Assembly (NCBI GenBank): GCA_018061205.1
Contig: JAGOUP010000015.1
Span: 1 to 10,288 of the forward strand
DNA: 10,288 nucleotides
Origin: Candidatus Levyibacteriota bacterium
Lineage (GTDB): Bacteria; Patescibacteriota; Microgenomatia; Levybacterales; UBA12049
Direction: 5' to 3'
Positions 1 through 6,603 of the stretch are shown here, one piece after another. The position numbers and the translations under genes were made by a program. Below the pieces are notes generated by a model that was not told the DNA's origin, did not search any database, and worked only from the letters and a program-made list of their open reading frames with translations. Each line of letters starts with the position of its first letter. Within the stretch, counting starts at the first letter, position 1.

Positions 1-1233
1 ACTATATATTGTATATAATAATGCATCTTTTTTTACCTCTTCACCACTTTTTTTATGTAAATAAATACCGGCTCCTTTTTGTAATGGTGCCCCCAAGATT
101 TTTGCAATAACGGTGAGATGTTTACTATTGATATTTTGAATAATTCCGGATTGAGAAGCTAGTATAGCATACGAATATTTTCCTGGTTTTAGTTGTTCGC
201 TCGTTATATGTTCTTTACCACCTTGCGCTTTAATAATATCTTTTAGCTTTTGCAACGCTTGTCCATTTTGTAGTAAAGATGTTGCCCATCCGATACCATT
301 ACCATATTTCTCTTTTATTTCATGTTGCAATTGTTTTGGACTATCTATGAGACATAAATCGAGCAGATTTCCAGCTAAATGAAGACTTCGGAGTTCTAGA
401 TCCAATGGTCTGGTTGGTGTTTGCTCAAGAACTCTCAGTGCTTCGCGGGTTTCGAGAATTGGTCCAATGCCACGGCCTGCAGGTTCATCAGTTTTATGAA
501 TGAGTACTTTCAGTTTTATCTCAAATTTTTTTGCTAAACCTTCAAATTTTTGAGCCAGTACTTTTGCATCAATCAGTCTATGTACTTTGACAGTTTTTCC
601 GTAAGGTAAATCAATAACCACATGATTTGATCCAAATGCAATTTTTTTAGCCATAATTGATACCAAAATTTTATCGTAACTTTCAAAAAGAAGAGGTGCT
701 TCTACTTTGATTAAAATATCATCAGCAGGCGCAATTTTAAAACTGCCTCCCCACACAATACAACCATCTGTTTTTTCCACAATCTCATAAATTTGCTGTT
801 TCGTAAACGTAACCGGTGCTAAAACCTCCATATCATCTGCAGTACCACCAGGCGTTGTAATAGCTCTTGATGAACTTTTTGGGATAGTAAATCCTGCGGC
901 GGCCACAATAGGTACCACGATCATGGTAGTCCGAGTTCCTGGTACGCCGCCAATAGAGTGTTTATCGGCAACAATACCGGGAAAATGTAAGGTATCACCT
1001 GTTTCAATCATTGCTTTGGTGAGATAGTACAGTTCTTGATCAGTAAATCCTTTTGAATAGCCTGATGCGGCAAAATAGGTTGTGAGAACATCACCCAAAC
1101 TTTTTTTTGCAATCTGATCCATGATTGCAAAAATCTCTTTATAGGATAGTTTTTCCCCGAGAAGTTTTTTCCTTATGGCATCAAGTGCTTCGCGAGTTTG
1201 CTGTGTTTTATCAGTGGGTGCCTTTTCATCCAT
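1..1233 (-). CDS. deoA: Thymidine/AMP phosphorylase family protein, 3' end cut off by the window
   Basis: It is expected to split a nucleoside (or nucleoside monophosphate) with phosphate into free base and phosphorylated sugar, in cytoplasmic nucleotide salvage. The frame is open for 411 codons and leaves the window without a stop. Signature residues are seen in order: DKHSIGG at residues 90-96, a TRTTMIVVP stretch at 100-108, SSSRAIT at 120-126, GGTADDMEVLAPV at 129-141, and further on DEPAGRGIGP, followed by a C-terminal HKKSGEEV-type segment. The DKHSIGGVPG and TADxMEVLAPV forms match the archaeal/CPR phosphorylase subfamily rather than E. coli DeoA. The roughly 80-residue N-terminal domain of archaeal AMP phosphorylase is absent. 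ATG 1233 lies 7 bp after the upstream stop. An in-frame TTG at 1263, preceded by GAAGGG, is an alternative start adding 10 residues; a stop lies directly before it. Substrate (thymidine or AMP) cannot be decided here. Family confidence is high. Confidence 0.9.
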   Translation of the reverse strand, partial: MDEKAPTDKTQQTREALDAIRKKLLGEKLSYKEIFAIMDQIAKKSLGDVLTTYFAASGYSKGFTDQELYYLTKAMIETGDTLHFPGIVADKHSIGGVPGTRTTMIVVPIVAAAGFTIPKSSSRAITTPGGTADDMEVLAPVTFTKQQIYEIVEKTDGCIVWGGSFKIAPADDILIKVEAPLLFESYDKILVSIMAKKIAFGSNHVVIDLPYGKTVKVHRLIDAKVLAQKFEGLAKKFEIKLKVLIHKTDEPAGRGIGPILETREALRVLEQTPTRPLDLELRSLHLAGNLLDLCLIDSPKQLQHEIKEKYGNGIGWATSLLQNGQALQKLKDIIKAQGGKEHITSEQLKPGKYSYAILASQSGIIQNINSKHLTVIAKILGAPLQKGAGIYLHKKSGEEVKKDALLYTIYS

Positions 1234-1240
1234 ACTCAAC

Positions 1241-1387
1241 TCAAAAATTTTTAATTTGATCAATCATACCCTTCACGATAGCCTTAATAAGAGTAAGAAT
1301 AAAATAAAATGTGGTATTAACCACTTTATAAATAGTTGGCCAAATTTTTTTCAAAAAATAAATAACTTTATTGTTTTCACCCATCAT
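1241..1387 (-). CDS. 48-residue membrane-associated microprotein, function unknown
   Basis: This small gene fills the gap between the sortase and the phosphorylase. It starts at ATG 1387-1385 inside the sortase stop (ATGA overlap; a second ATG follows directly) and ends at TGA 1243-1241, 7 bp before the next ATG. The peptide opens MMGENNKVIYF, has a basic/aromatic stretch (LKKIWPTIYK, residues 12-21), then a hydrophobic core at about residues 22-38 (NTTFYFILTLIKAIV), and ends in a short polar tail (DQIKNF). It reads as one amphipathic or membrane-inserted helix. No Shine-Dalgarno precedes it, so termination-reinitiation from the sortase is the likely way it is translated. I do not recognise a family. 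The exact packing between two neighbours and the sensible membrane-peptide composition favour a real gene, but no homologue was checked. Confidence 0.6.
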   Translation of the reverse strand: MMGENNKVIYFLKKIWPTIYKVVNTTFYFILTLIKAIVKGMIDQIKNF

Positions 1388-2106
1388 AATTTTTCAATGC
1401 GCGATTTGATAATCAAGCGCTTCCATGTTGTTCCTGGAGGCGTGCAGGTAACGATAGTGAGATATGCATTGTCATAATTTTGTGCAAGTGCAGCAGTGTC
1501 TGCAGGATCAACAATAATTATAGAAAATATTTTATAGGTATATTTGATATCTGATACAGTAACAATAATCTCATCTCCTATTTGTAAGGTATGTGCTGTT
1601 GCAAAAATTGTTTTATAATTTTGAGGGTCAAACAGTTGTGGTAATGATGAGTGTCCAAAAATAACAGCATTGCCATTATCAGGTGGTAACGCAGTACCAC
1701 CATAATTGATTAAATGTTTATCTAATTCATTGTCTATAGTTGATACATCTGCATCTTTTATATGCAGTTTTGGAATGGAAAGTGTATAGCTTGTCGCCTT
1801 TGGTTTTGTTGCTAAGTTTGCATTGTACGTTGGAAACCAGTTTTGAATGTTATTATAGTCAATACCTGAGAAAGTACTTGCTAAAAGACTTTGTACAGTA
1901 TTTGGTGTTACCATCACTGTTTTAGGGATTGGAGATGCGACATTGGATGCGGCAAAAACGGGAGCAAAATAGAGTTGCCATGAAATGAGGGGGAAAAAGA
2001 TATAAAACATACCGACAAACCCAATCGCAAACACTGATAAACTGGCAATACGAAGAAGAAAGCGGATATTAAGCGGTTTATTTTTTTTATAATAATATCT
2101 ATTCAT
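1384..2106 (-). CDS. Sortase family cysteine transpeptidase (class D/E-like), membrane anchored
   Basis: Sortases cut a sorting motif in a surface protein and join it to an amino group outside the cell. The 240-residue protein has a basic N-terminus (MNRYYYKKNK) and one membrane segment at about residues 18-40, giving an N-in, catalytic-domain-out topology. The catalytic triad is visible: His152 in VIFGHSSLP, Cys221 in TIVTCTPPGT, and Arg230 in WKRLII. The segment before the histidine (YGGTALP, residues 135-141) is also typical of the family. The TC-x-P-x-GT form resembles class D/E sortases, but the class is inferred. The start ATG overlaps the end of the upstream gene by 8 bp, and the stop overlaps the next gene by 4 bp, so translation is probably coupled across three genes. 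I see no LPxTG-type sorting signal in the neighbouring proteins, so the substrate is unknown. Confidence 0.92.
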   Translation of the reverse strand: MNRYYYKKNKPLNIRFLLRIASLSVFAIGFVGMFYIFFPLISWQLYFAPVFAASNVASPIPKTVMVTPNTVQSLLASTFSGIDYNNIQNWFPTYNANLATKPKATSYTLSIPKLHIKDADVSTIDNELDKHLINYGGTALPPDNGNAVIFGHSSLPQLFDPQNYKTIFATAHTLQIGDEIIVTVSDIKYTYKIFSIIIVDPADTAALAQNYDNAYLTIVTCTPPGTTWKRLIIKSRIEKL

Positions 2107-4351
2107 TTTTTTTCACATCAATAGTAATGTTGTTTGCTATACGAGGAAGAAAAGACGGAAGAGGAAGTGGAGGAATCAGAGAAATTTCTACTTGATTAAC
2201 TTGAGGAACATTCTTCAGGATGCTGTGTGCTTCTTCAAAAGATTTTCCACTCAAATTTTGCTTCATCGTTTCTTTGTCAATCTTTGGTAAGAGGTATCCT
2301 TTTATGGCAGCTTTGGCTGAAATATCACCATTGGAATCTGATACATCGGTGAGATCATACGACAAGCTTTCTTTTGCTGGTGACAACTCTTTATCTCCCT
2401 CAGAAAGCAAGGTTAGCGCTAATGTATGTAAATCATTTTTGTTATAAGCAGCAGAGGTAAATGTTATTGAGCCGGTGAGACTAACACTGGTAGCTTCTTC
2501 GCCAATATCTTTATTAAACGTTTTTTTATCAACAGTGGTTGTGAGAAATACTGGAAGCAGGGTTTGATCATTCGTAACCTTGGTTTGTAAATTTTCTTTC
2601 GCTTTTTCAGTCAGTTTTTTTGGTAATTCATCAAGAAGTTTTGCTGTATCTGCTTTTGCAATAACAGTAATTTCTTTTTTTGATCCACCAGCAAATGCAT
2701 CATCATTTTTTGCTTCCACCTCAGATGATCCAAATCCACCTACCGTAAACTTTGTTCCTGATGGGAGATTATATTCTTTGCCAATTTCTTTGGCGGTTAC
2801 ATTTCCTTTTGCGGTTTTTGATCCATCTGATGCTCCACCACTTGAAGCTATTTTAACGGTATCTTCCAGAACAAATTGTAGATTTGTTGAAGAGGTAATC
2901 GTTGTTCCTTTCGCTATACTTTGTTCTTTTGTTGTGCTGTTATACAGTGTCAGAGAACCTTTGGCTTTTTCTCCAATTTCTTTTTTACCAGTGGCTTGAG
3001 TTGAAACAGTGCCCTCTTCTGTTGTTGAGATAGCTTCTGCTGCAATAATATTTTGTGATGTATCAGATGGTTGATTTGTTGAAAATGTGATGTTTTGTTC
3101 CTGTTCTACTGTTTTTTGATTGACATGTAACACAACAGTTGCTTTAAGAGTAAATATATAGAGTAAAACCACAATGAGGAGTATGCCAATAATAAGTGGA
3201 GGAACAAAAATAATTCCTTTTCTTTTGGCTATGGTTGGAAACCGCTCATTGAGTTTTTTGAGTGGTAGAAGTGTTAGTACATGGGTAAATTGTGTTTTTA
3301 GAGATCTGATCAATCCATGGGTTTTTGTTTGCCATCTCGGTTTGGGTTTTTCTTCATCAAAAAGTTGTGATTCTTCATGCTCAGAGTTAAAAAATTCTTG
3401 ATTATATGTTTCTATTGGATCAGAAGGTGCGATAGCTGTTGTTGGAGTATGTTCGATTTTTGCGATATCTTTATCAGTGACAAATCCAAACATCGTTTCT
3501 TCTGCTACTTCAGTTTTTTCCAAATCACCCGATTTTTTATCAGAAAAAGAATCTATCGTTTGATCAGGGATTATAGGCATATCAAATTTATCCAGAACTT
3601 CAAATCCCATTTGTGTTGCGGCACCAAACAAAATAGATTTTGGTTCAAATTTTTTTGGGAGTATTTTTATTTGAGGTACGTGAAGAAAAGGCAACGTCTT
3701 ACTCCACTGATGAGTAATAAGATCCTGAGAAAGTTTTTCATGTTTTGCTTCATTAAAGACAATAATTCGTGAAGGAAGTATTTCATAGCTGGTAAAAAAA
3801 TGAAGTGTTTTATCAATCGTTTTTGGGATTGATTCAGCAATAGGAACTCGTTTTGTTTCTAATACCTTTCCCGCACGAATGACAGATACAGCCAGGGTAT
3901 CCGTGCCGATTTCACACAGGATTGCTGATACGGGTGCACCTTCTTCTTTCTGCAATAAATGTGCGATTGCCTCATGGGTTACAAGAAAGCCAATAGGTTG
4001 TAGTCCCAAACCATCACATACTTTTTTTAGTTTGGAGAGGTAGTCTTTTTTTATTTTTCCATCTTCAATCCAATTTTCTTTGACCCCAAACACTGTCTTT
4101 TTTGTTTGGCAGCCATCAGGAAGCTTGCTTTCTGCGTTCGAAATCGTTTTATCGAGTACATTGAGGAGATCTTCGTCAGAAATTTTTTCAATCGTTACAG
4201 GAAACTGTTCTTCGTGCTCTCCACGTATTTCAATACTGCTGTTTTTCTCAGCAAAAACCGTTGCATGTGCTTTTTCCTCACCAAGCAGCAAGCTGAGGTA
4301 ATATTCTACATCATCTTTCTTTTGAAATGGCAGTTTGATAGGCAGCTTCAT
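2099..4351 (-). CDS. Actin-like (PilM/FtsA-type) domain - transmembrane - baseplate-J-like extracellular protein
   Basis: This is a 750-residue single-pass envelope protein. Residues about 12-255 resemble a divergent actin-like ATPase fold as in PilM/FtsA: a beta strand pair at 16-43, VFGVKENWIEDG at 87-98, ILCEIGTDTLAVSV at 144-157 (phosphate-binding-like), LPSRIIVFNEA at 192-202, and a closing GAATQMG at 243-249. Residues 256-375 form a charged, probably disordered linker. A membrane helix lies at about 381-400. The exterior part holds KGSLTLYNSTT (464-474), KGTTITSS (481-488) and a TAKGNVTAKEIGKEYNLPSGT stretch (from 513), the pattern of CPR proteins annotated as baseplate J-like, then coiled/charged segments and a proline-rich C-terminus (IPPLPLPSFLP, 726-736). 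No Shine-Dalgarno precedes the ATG. Canonical nucleotide-binding residues are degenerate, so ATPase activity is uncertain. It may be a scaffold linking the cell interior to a surface structure; that role is inference. Confidence 0.75.
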   Translation of the reverse strand: MKLPIKLPFQKKDDVEYYLSLLLGEEKAHATVFAEKNSSIEIRGEHEEQFPVTIEKISDEDLLNVLDKTISNAESKLPDGCQTKKTVFGVKENWIEDGKIKKDYLSKLKKVCDGLGLQPIGFLVTHEAIAHLLQKEEGAPVSAILCEIGTDTLAVSVIRAGKVLETKRVPIAESIPKTIDKTLHFFTSYEILPSRIIVFNEAKHEKLSQDLITHQWSKTLPFLHVPQIKILPKKFEPKSILFGAATQMGFEVLDKFDMPIIPDQTIDSFSDKKSGDLEKTEVAEETMFGFVTDKDIAKIEHTPTTAIAPSDPIETYNQEFFNSEHEESQLFDEEKPKPRWQTKTHGLIRSLKTQFTHVLTLLPLKKLNERFPTIAKRKGIIFVPPLIIGILLIVVLLYIFTLKATVVLHVNQKTVEQEQNITFSTNQPSDTSQNIIAAEAISTTEEGTVSTQATGKKEIGEKAKGSLTLYNSTTKEQSIAKGTTITSSTNLQFVLEDTVKIASSGGASDGSKTAKGNVTAKEIGKEYNLPSGTKFTVGGFGSSEVEAKNDDAFAGGSKKEITVIAKADTAKLLDELPKKLTEKAKENLQTKVTNDQTLLPVFLTTTVDKKTFNKDIGEEATSVSLTGSITFTSAAYNKNDLHTLALTLLSEGDKELSPAKESLSYDLTDVSDSNGDISAKAAIKGYLLPKIDKETMKQNLSGKSFEEAHSILKNVPQVNQVEISLIPPLPLPSFLPRIANNITIDVKKNE

Positions 4352-4365
4352 ACAATTATAATTGT
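4352..4365. promoter_or_regulatory. Perfect 14-bp palindrome directly before the start codon of the 750-residue protein
   Basis: ACAATTATAATTGT is identical to its own reverse complement and touches the ATG at 4351-4349. It contains a TATAAT on both strands. On the minus strand this box sits only 3 bp from the ATG, so a transcript from it would start inside the coding region. An operator-like site or a simple AT-rich coincidence are both possible. Confidence 0.3.
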
Positions 4366-4453
4366 TGCATTGTTATATTGTTTAATTGTTATCCTCTCCC
4401 TCTGGGAGAGGGTTGGGTGAGGGAACAATATAGCAATAGAGCAATTTAACAAT
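4361..4453. repeat. Inverted repeat with 8-bp-phased ATTGTT units around a GC-rich REP-like hairpin
   Basis: The left arm (4361-4390) is four exact ATTGTT units at an 8-bp period. The right arm (4424-4453) is the inverse, AACAAT/AGCAAT/AGCAAT/AACAAT, also at an 8-bp period. The two 30-bp arms match at 22 of 30 positions when paired. Between them lies a 33-bp GC-rich core: CCTCTCCC (4393-4400), loop TCT, GGGAGAGG (4404-4411), then TTGGGTGAGGG. The CCCTCTCCC/GGGAGAGGG plus GGGTGAGGG pattern resembles widespread bacterial intergenic REP-like repeats. The array fills almost all of the alaS to surface-gene spacer. No T-run follows the hairpin on either strand, so it is not a classical intrinsic terminator, though it could stabilise or attenuate the alaS transcript. 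Confidence 0.75.
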
Positions 4454-4456
4454 GTA

Positions 4457-6535
4457 TTATGTTTGGTCACCAACAATTGCATATACTCTTCGTTGGTTAT
4501 TACCCAAACTTTCTTGTTTTATAATTGTAAACCTTTTTAGCTTCCCTGTAAAATCCACGTGTGGACCTCCACAGAATTCTATTGAGTAAGGTTTTAATCC
4601 TGAGTCCCCATTCGGGGATCCTTGACCTGTCGAAGGACCGATAAAGTAAATTTTTGAGGTATCACCATAGGTATCTGAAAAAAGCCCAATAGCACCCATT
4701 TTTTTTGCCTCTTCTGTTTTTATCATTTCAAAGTGAACAGGAAGATTTTCTTTGATTTTTTCATTAACAGTAGTTTCTACCTGTTTTATTTGCTCATCAG
4801 AGAGCTTTTCTTCATAGTTAAAATCAAATCGAAGTCGCTCAGTCGTGATATTTGATCCTGTTTGATGAACATGATTGCCCAAAACATCACGGAGGGCTTG
4901 ATGCAGTAAATGTGTTGCTGTATGTCCCATGACTGTTTTTTCTTCTGTATCTGCTAGTCCACCTTTAAACATTCCTCCAGAAGACGTTTTTGATAAATTT
5001 CTATGTTTTTGAAATTCTAAATCAAATTCTTCTTTTGAAGGAATTTTAATATTTCTCTTTTCTCCTTCTTCTTTCGATAACTCATAAGGGAAACCATAAC
5101 TTTCATATAAACGAAATATATCTTGAGGAGAAAGCATTTTTACTTTTGTTTCTGGCTTATTAACCTCACTAAATATTATATACTTCTCAAACTCTTTTAA
5201 TCCTTTTTCTAGTGTATTTCTAAATTTAAGCTCTTCTGAGTTAAATAATTCAAGGATTTTATCTCTATTTGCTTCTAGTTGAGGATCTGTATCTTTATTA
5301 ATCTTAATAACACTTTCTGCAATATGACTTGTAAAATTAGTATTTATACCTAAATCTCTCCCACGTAAAATAGCTCTTCTAATCAGTCTTCTAAGAACGT
5401 ATCCTTGTGCTTTATTAGAAGGAATGACATTATCAGCTAATAAAAATGTTGCTGCTCGTATATGATCGGCAATAATTCTTGTAGATTGTTTTCCAAGTTC
5501 TTTAATAAAACTTTCGTTTTCTTGGTTATAAATTGTATTGCCATTATTTCCTAATGGATAATACTTCTCTGGAGAGAAAATAGGAGAAGATGGGTCAATA
5601 ATTAAGCCTGATGATTCTCTAATTGAATCTACTATACTTCTAAAAATTTCTGTTCTAAATACATCTGGATCATTCTTTAATGCACAAAGCAATCTTTCTA
5701 GTCCTCCTCCAAAATCAACATTTCTATTTGGTAACTCTTGAAATGTATTCTCATCGATTTTTTTATATTGCATGAAGACTGAATTTCCAATCTCCATAAA
5801 CCTTCCACAGTCACAGTTTGGATGACACTTTTCATCTTTGAAGCTTGAATTTTCATGAATTTGTAATTCAGTACCAAAATCAAAGAAAATTTCACTATCT
5901 GGTCCACCAGGTTCTTCTATTGGCATTTGTTTTGGTGTCCCTGATCGTGACCACCAATTTTTATTGCTACCATAAGAGAAAATTCTTGCTTGATTAATTT
6001 CCTGTTGATTAACATTAAAGTTTAAATCTTTAAGATCCAGGAATGTTGCATTAATATTTACAGACTTAAAAAGATCAGTCCAAATATCTATTGATTCTCT
6101 GTCTAAAGCTAATGGTTGCAAAATTTCCCCTTTTTTAACCTTTTGATCTCCTTCTCCTGCATATACAGTAACATATAGTTTTTGAGGGTCTAAATTTAAT
6201 TCTTTTGTTAGAAATTCGAATATCCATGTAAGTTGATCTTTTTTGAAATAATCTCCAAGACTCCAGTTGCCCAGCATGCGGAAAAAGGTTGTGTGACGGT
6301 TATCGCCGATTTCATCGATGTCTTGAGCTCTGAAACAATTTTGGACATTGACGAGTCGTTTTCCATCAGGATGGGTTTCTCCGAGCAAGTATGGGACAAG
6401 GGGTTGCATACCTGAGCTCGTGAAAAGGGTAGTTGGGTCATTTTGGAGAACAAGAGGAGAATTGGCAATTTTTGTATGGCCATGATTTTCAAAAAAGGTT
6501 AGATATTTTTGAATAATCTCAGAAGCGGTTAACAT
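4457..6535 (-). CDS. alaS: Alanine--tRNA ligase lacking the C-terminal C-Ala domain
   Basis: It attaches alanine to tRNA-Ala and clears mischarged Ser/Gly. The 692 residues run in order: class II catalytic core (motif 2 region FRAQDIDEIGDNRHTTFFRM at 68-87; motif 3 FGGGLERLL at 275-283), tRNA-recognition helices (about 345-460, including RRLIRRAILRGRD at 382-394), and the editing domain with intact metal ligands HTATH (His538, His542) and CGGPH (Cys655, His659). The protein ends at VGDQT just after the editing domain, whereas the usual length is about 875 residues; the coiled coil and C-Ala/DHHA1 domain are missing. The catalytic domain carries a CHPNCDC cluster at 237-243, a likely metal site seen in some lineages. 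The start is fixed by homology of MLTASEIIQKYLTFF; the next Met is residue 43. No ribosome binding site is present and a TATAAT box ends 6 bp before the ATG. The stretch from about 4980 to 6235 is clearly more AT-rich than both ends. Confidence 0.97.
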   Translation of the reverse strand: MLTASEIIQKYLTFFENHGHTKIANSPLVLQNDPTTLFTSSGMQPLVPYLLGETHPDGKRLVNVQNCFRAQDIDEIGDNRHTTFFRMLGNWSLGDYFKKDQLTWIFEFLTKELNLDPQKLYVTVYAGEGDQKVKKGEILQPLALDRESIDIWTDLFKSVNINATFLDLKDLNFNVNQQEINQARIFSYGSNKNWWSRSGTPKQMPIEEPGGPDSEIFFDFGTELQIHENSSFKDEKCHPNCDCGRFMEIGNSVFMQYKKIDENTFQELPNRNVDFGGGLERLLCALKNDPDVFRTEIFRSIVDSIRESSGLIIDPSSPIFSPEKYYPLGNNGNTIYNQENESFIKELGKQSTRIIADHIRAATFLLADNVIPSNKAQGYVLRRLIRRAILRGRDLGINTNFTSHIAESVIKINKDTDPQLEANRDKILELFNSEELKFRNTLEKGLKEFEKYIIFSEVNKPETKVKMLSPQDIFRLYESYGFPYELSKEEGEKRNIKIPSKEEFDLEFQKHRNLSKTSSGGMFKGGLADTEEKTVMGHTATHLLHQALRDVLGNHVHQTGSNITTERLRFDFNYEEKLSDEQIKQVETTVNEKIKENLPVHFEMIKTEEAKKMGAIGLFSDTYGDTSKIYFIGPSTGQGSPNGDSGLKPYSIEFCGGPHVDFTGKLKRFTIIKQESLGNNQRRVYAIVGDQT

Positions 6536-6541
6536 AGATAG

Positions 6542-6550
6542 ATTATAGCA
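6542..6550 (-). promoter_or_regulatory. Extended -10 promoter of alaS, predicted leaderless start
   Basis: On the minus strand the sequence reads TGCTATAATCTATCTATG. TATAAT (6547-6542) is a perfect -10 box with an upstream TGn extension, and the usual +1 position, seven bases beyond the box, is 6535, the A of the alaS ATG. No good -35 is seen at 17 bp (GTCATA), which an extended -10 can tolerate. No Shine-Dalgarno could fit. The box lies 3 bp from a rightward -35-like hexamer, so the two promoters would overlap. Confidence 0.65.
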
Positions 6551-6578
6551 TGGACAAAGACAGTTATGACTCTATAAT
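6551..6578 (+). promoter_or_regulatory. Candidate distal rpoB promoter
   Basis: TGGACA (6551-6556, 5 of 6 to TTGACA) is followed after 16 bp by a perfect TATAAT (6573-6578). Transcription would start near 6585 and give a leader of about 135 bases for rpoB containing a dyad (6587-6603) and a small hairpin (6618-6634). It directly abuts the alaS promoter on the other strand. Confidence 0.45.
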
Positions 6579-6586
6579 AGTAAGAA

Positions 6587-6603
6587 TTGAGATATTAACT
6601 CAA
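6587..6603. promoter_or_regulatory. 17-bp near-palindrome in the divergent spacer
   Basis: TTGAGATATTAACTCAA pairs at 7 of 8 positions around its centre. It sits just after the predicted start of the distal rpoB promoter and upstream of the alaS promoter, a place where a repressor could act on both. No T-run follows on either strand, so a terminator is unlikely. The bound factor, if any, is unknown. Confidence 0.3.

Noticed and set aside
1175..1477. 100-codon plus-strand frame across the microprotein and the phosphorylase start
   Set aside because: It is antisense to two well-placed genes, has no ribosome site, and its Asn/Phe/Ile-rich product looks like translated AT-rich noise.
2580..2999. 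Open frame of 139 codons antisense to the surface-protein gene
   Set aside because: Composition is that of a frame shadow (Phe/Ser/Val/Pro-rich) under a gene with clear domain structure.
4355..4360. Second leaderless promoter, for the 750-residue protein (TATAAT just before its ATG)
   Set aside because: The box is only 3 bp from the ATG, so +1 would fall inside the coding region, and TATAAT here is a by-product of the palindrome.
4393..4411. Intrinsic terminator for alaS
   Set aside because: The stem is strong, but no T-run follows on the minus strand and the flanking phased repeat fits a REP-like element better.
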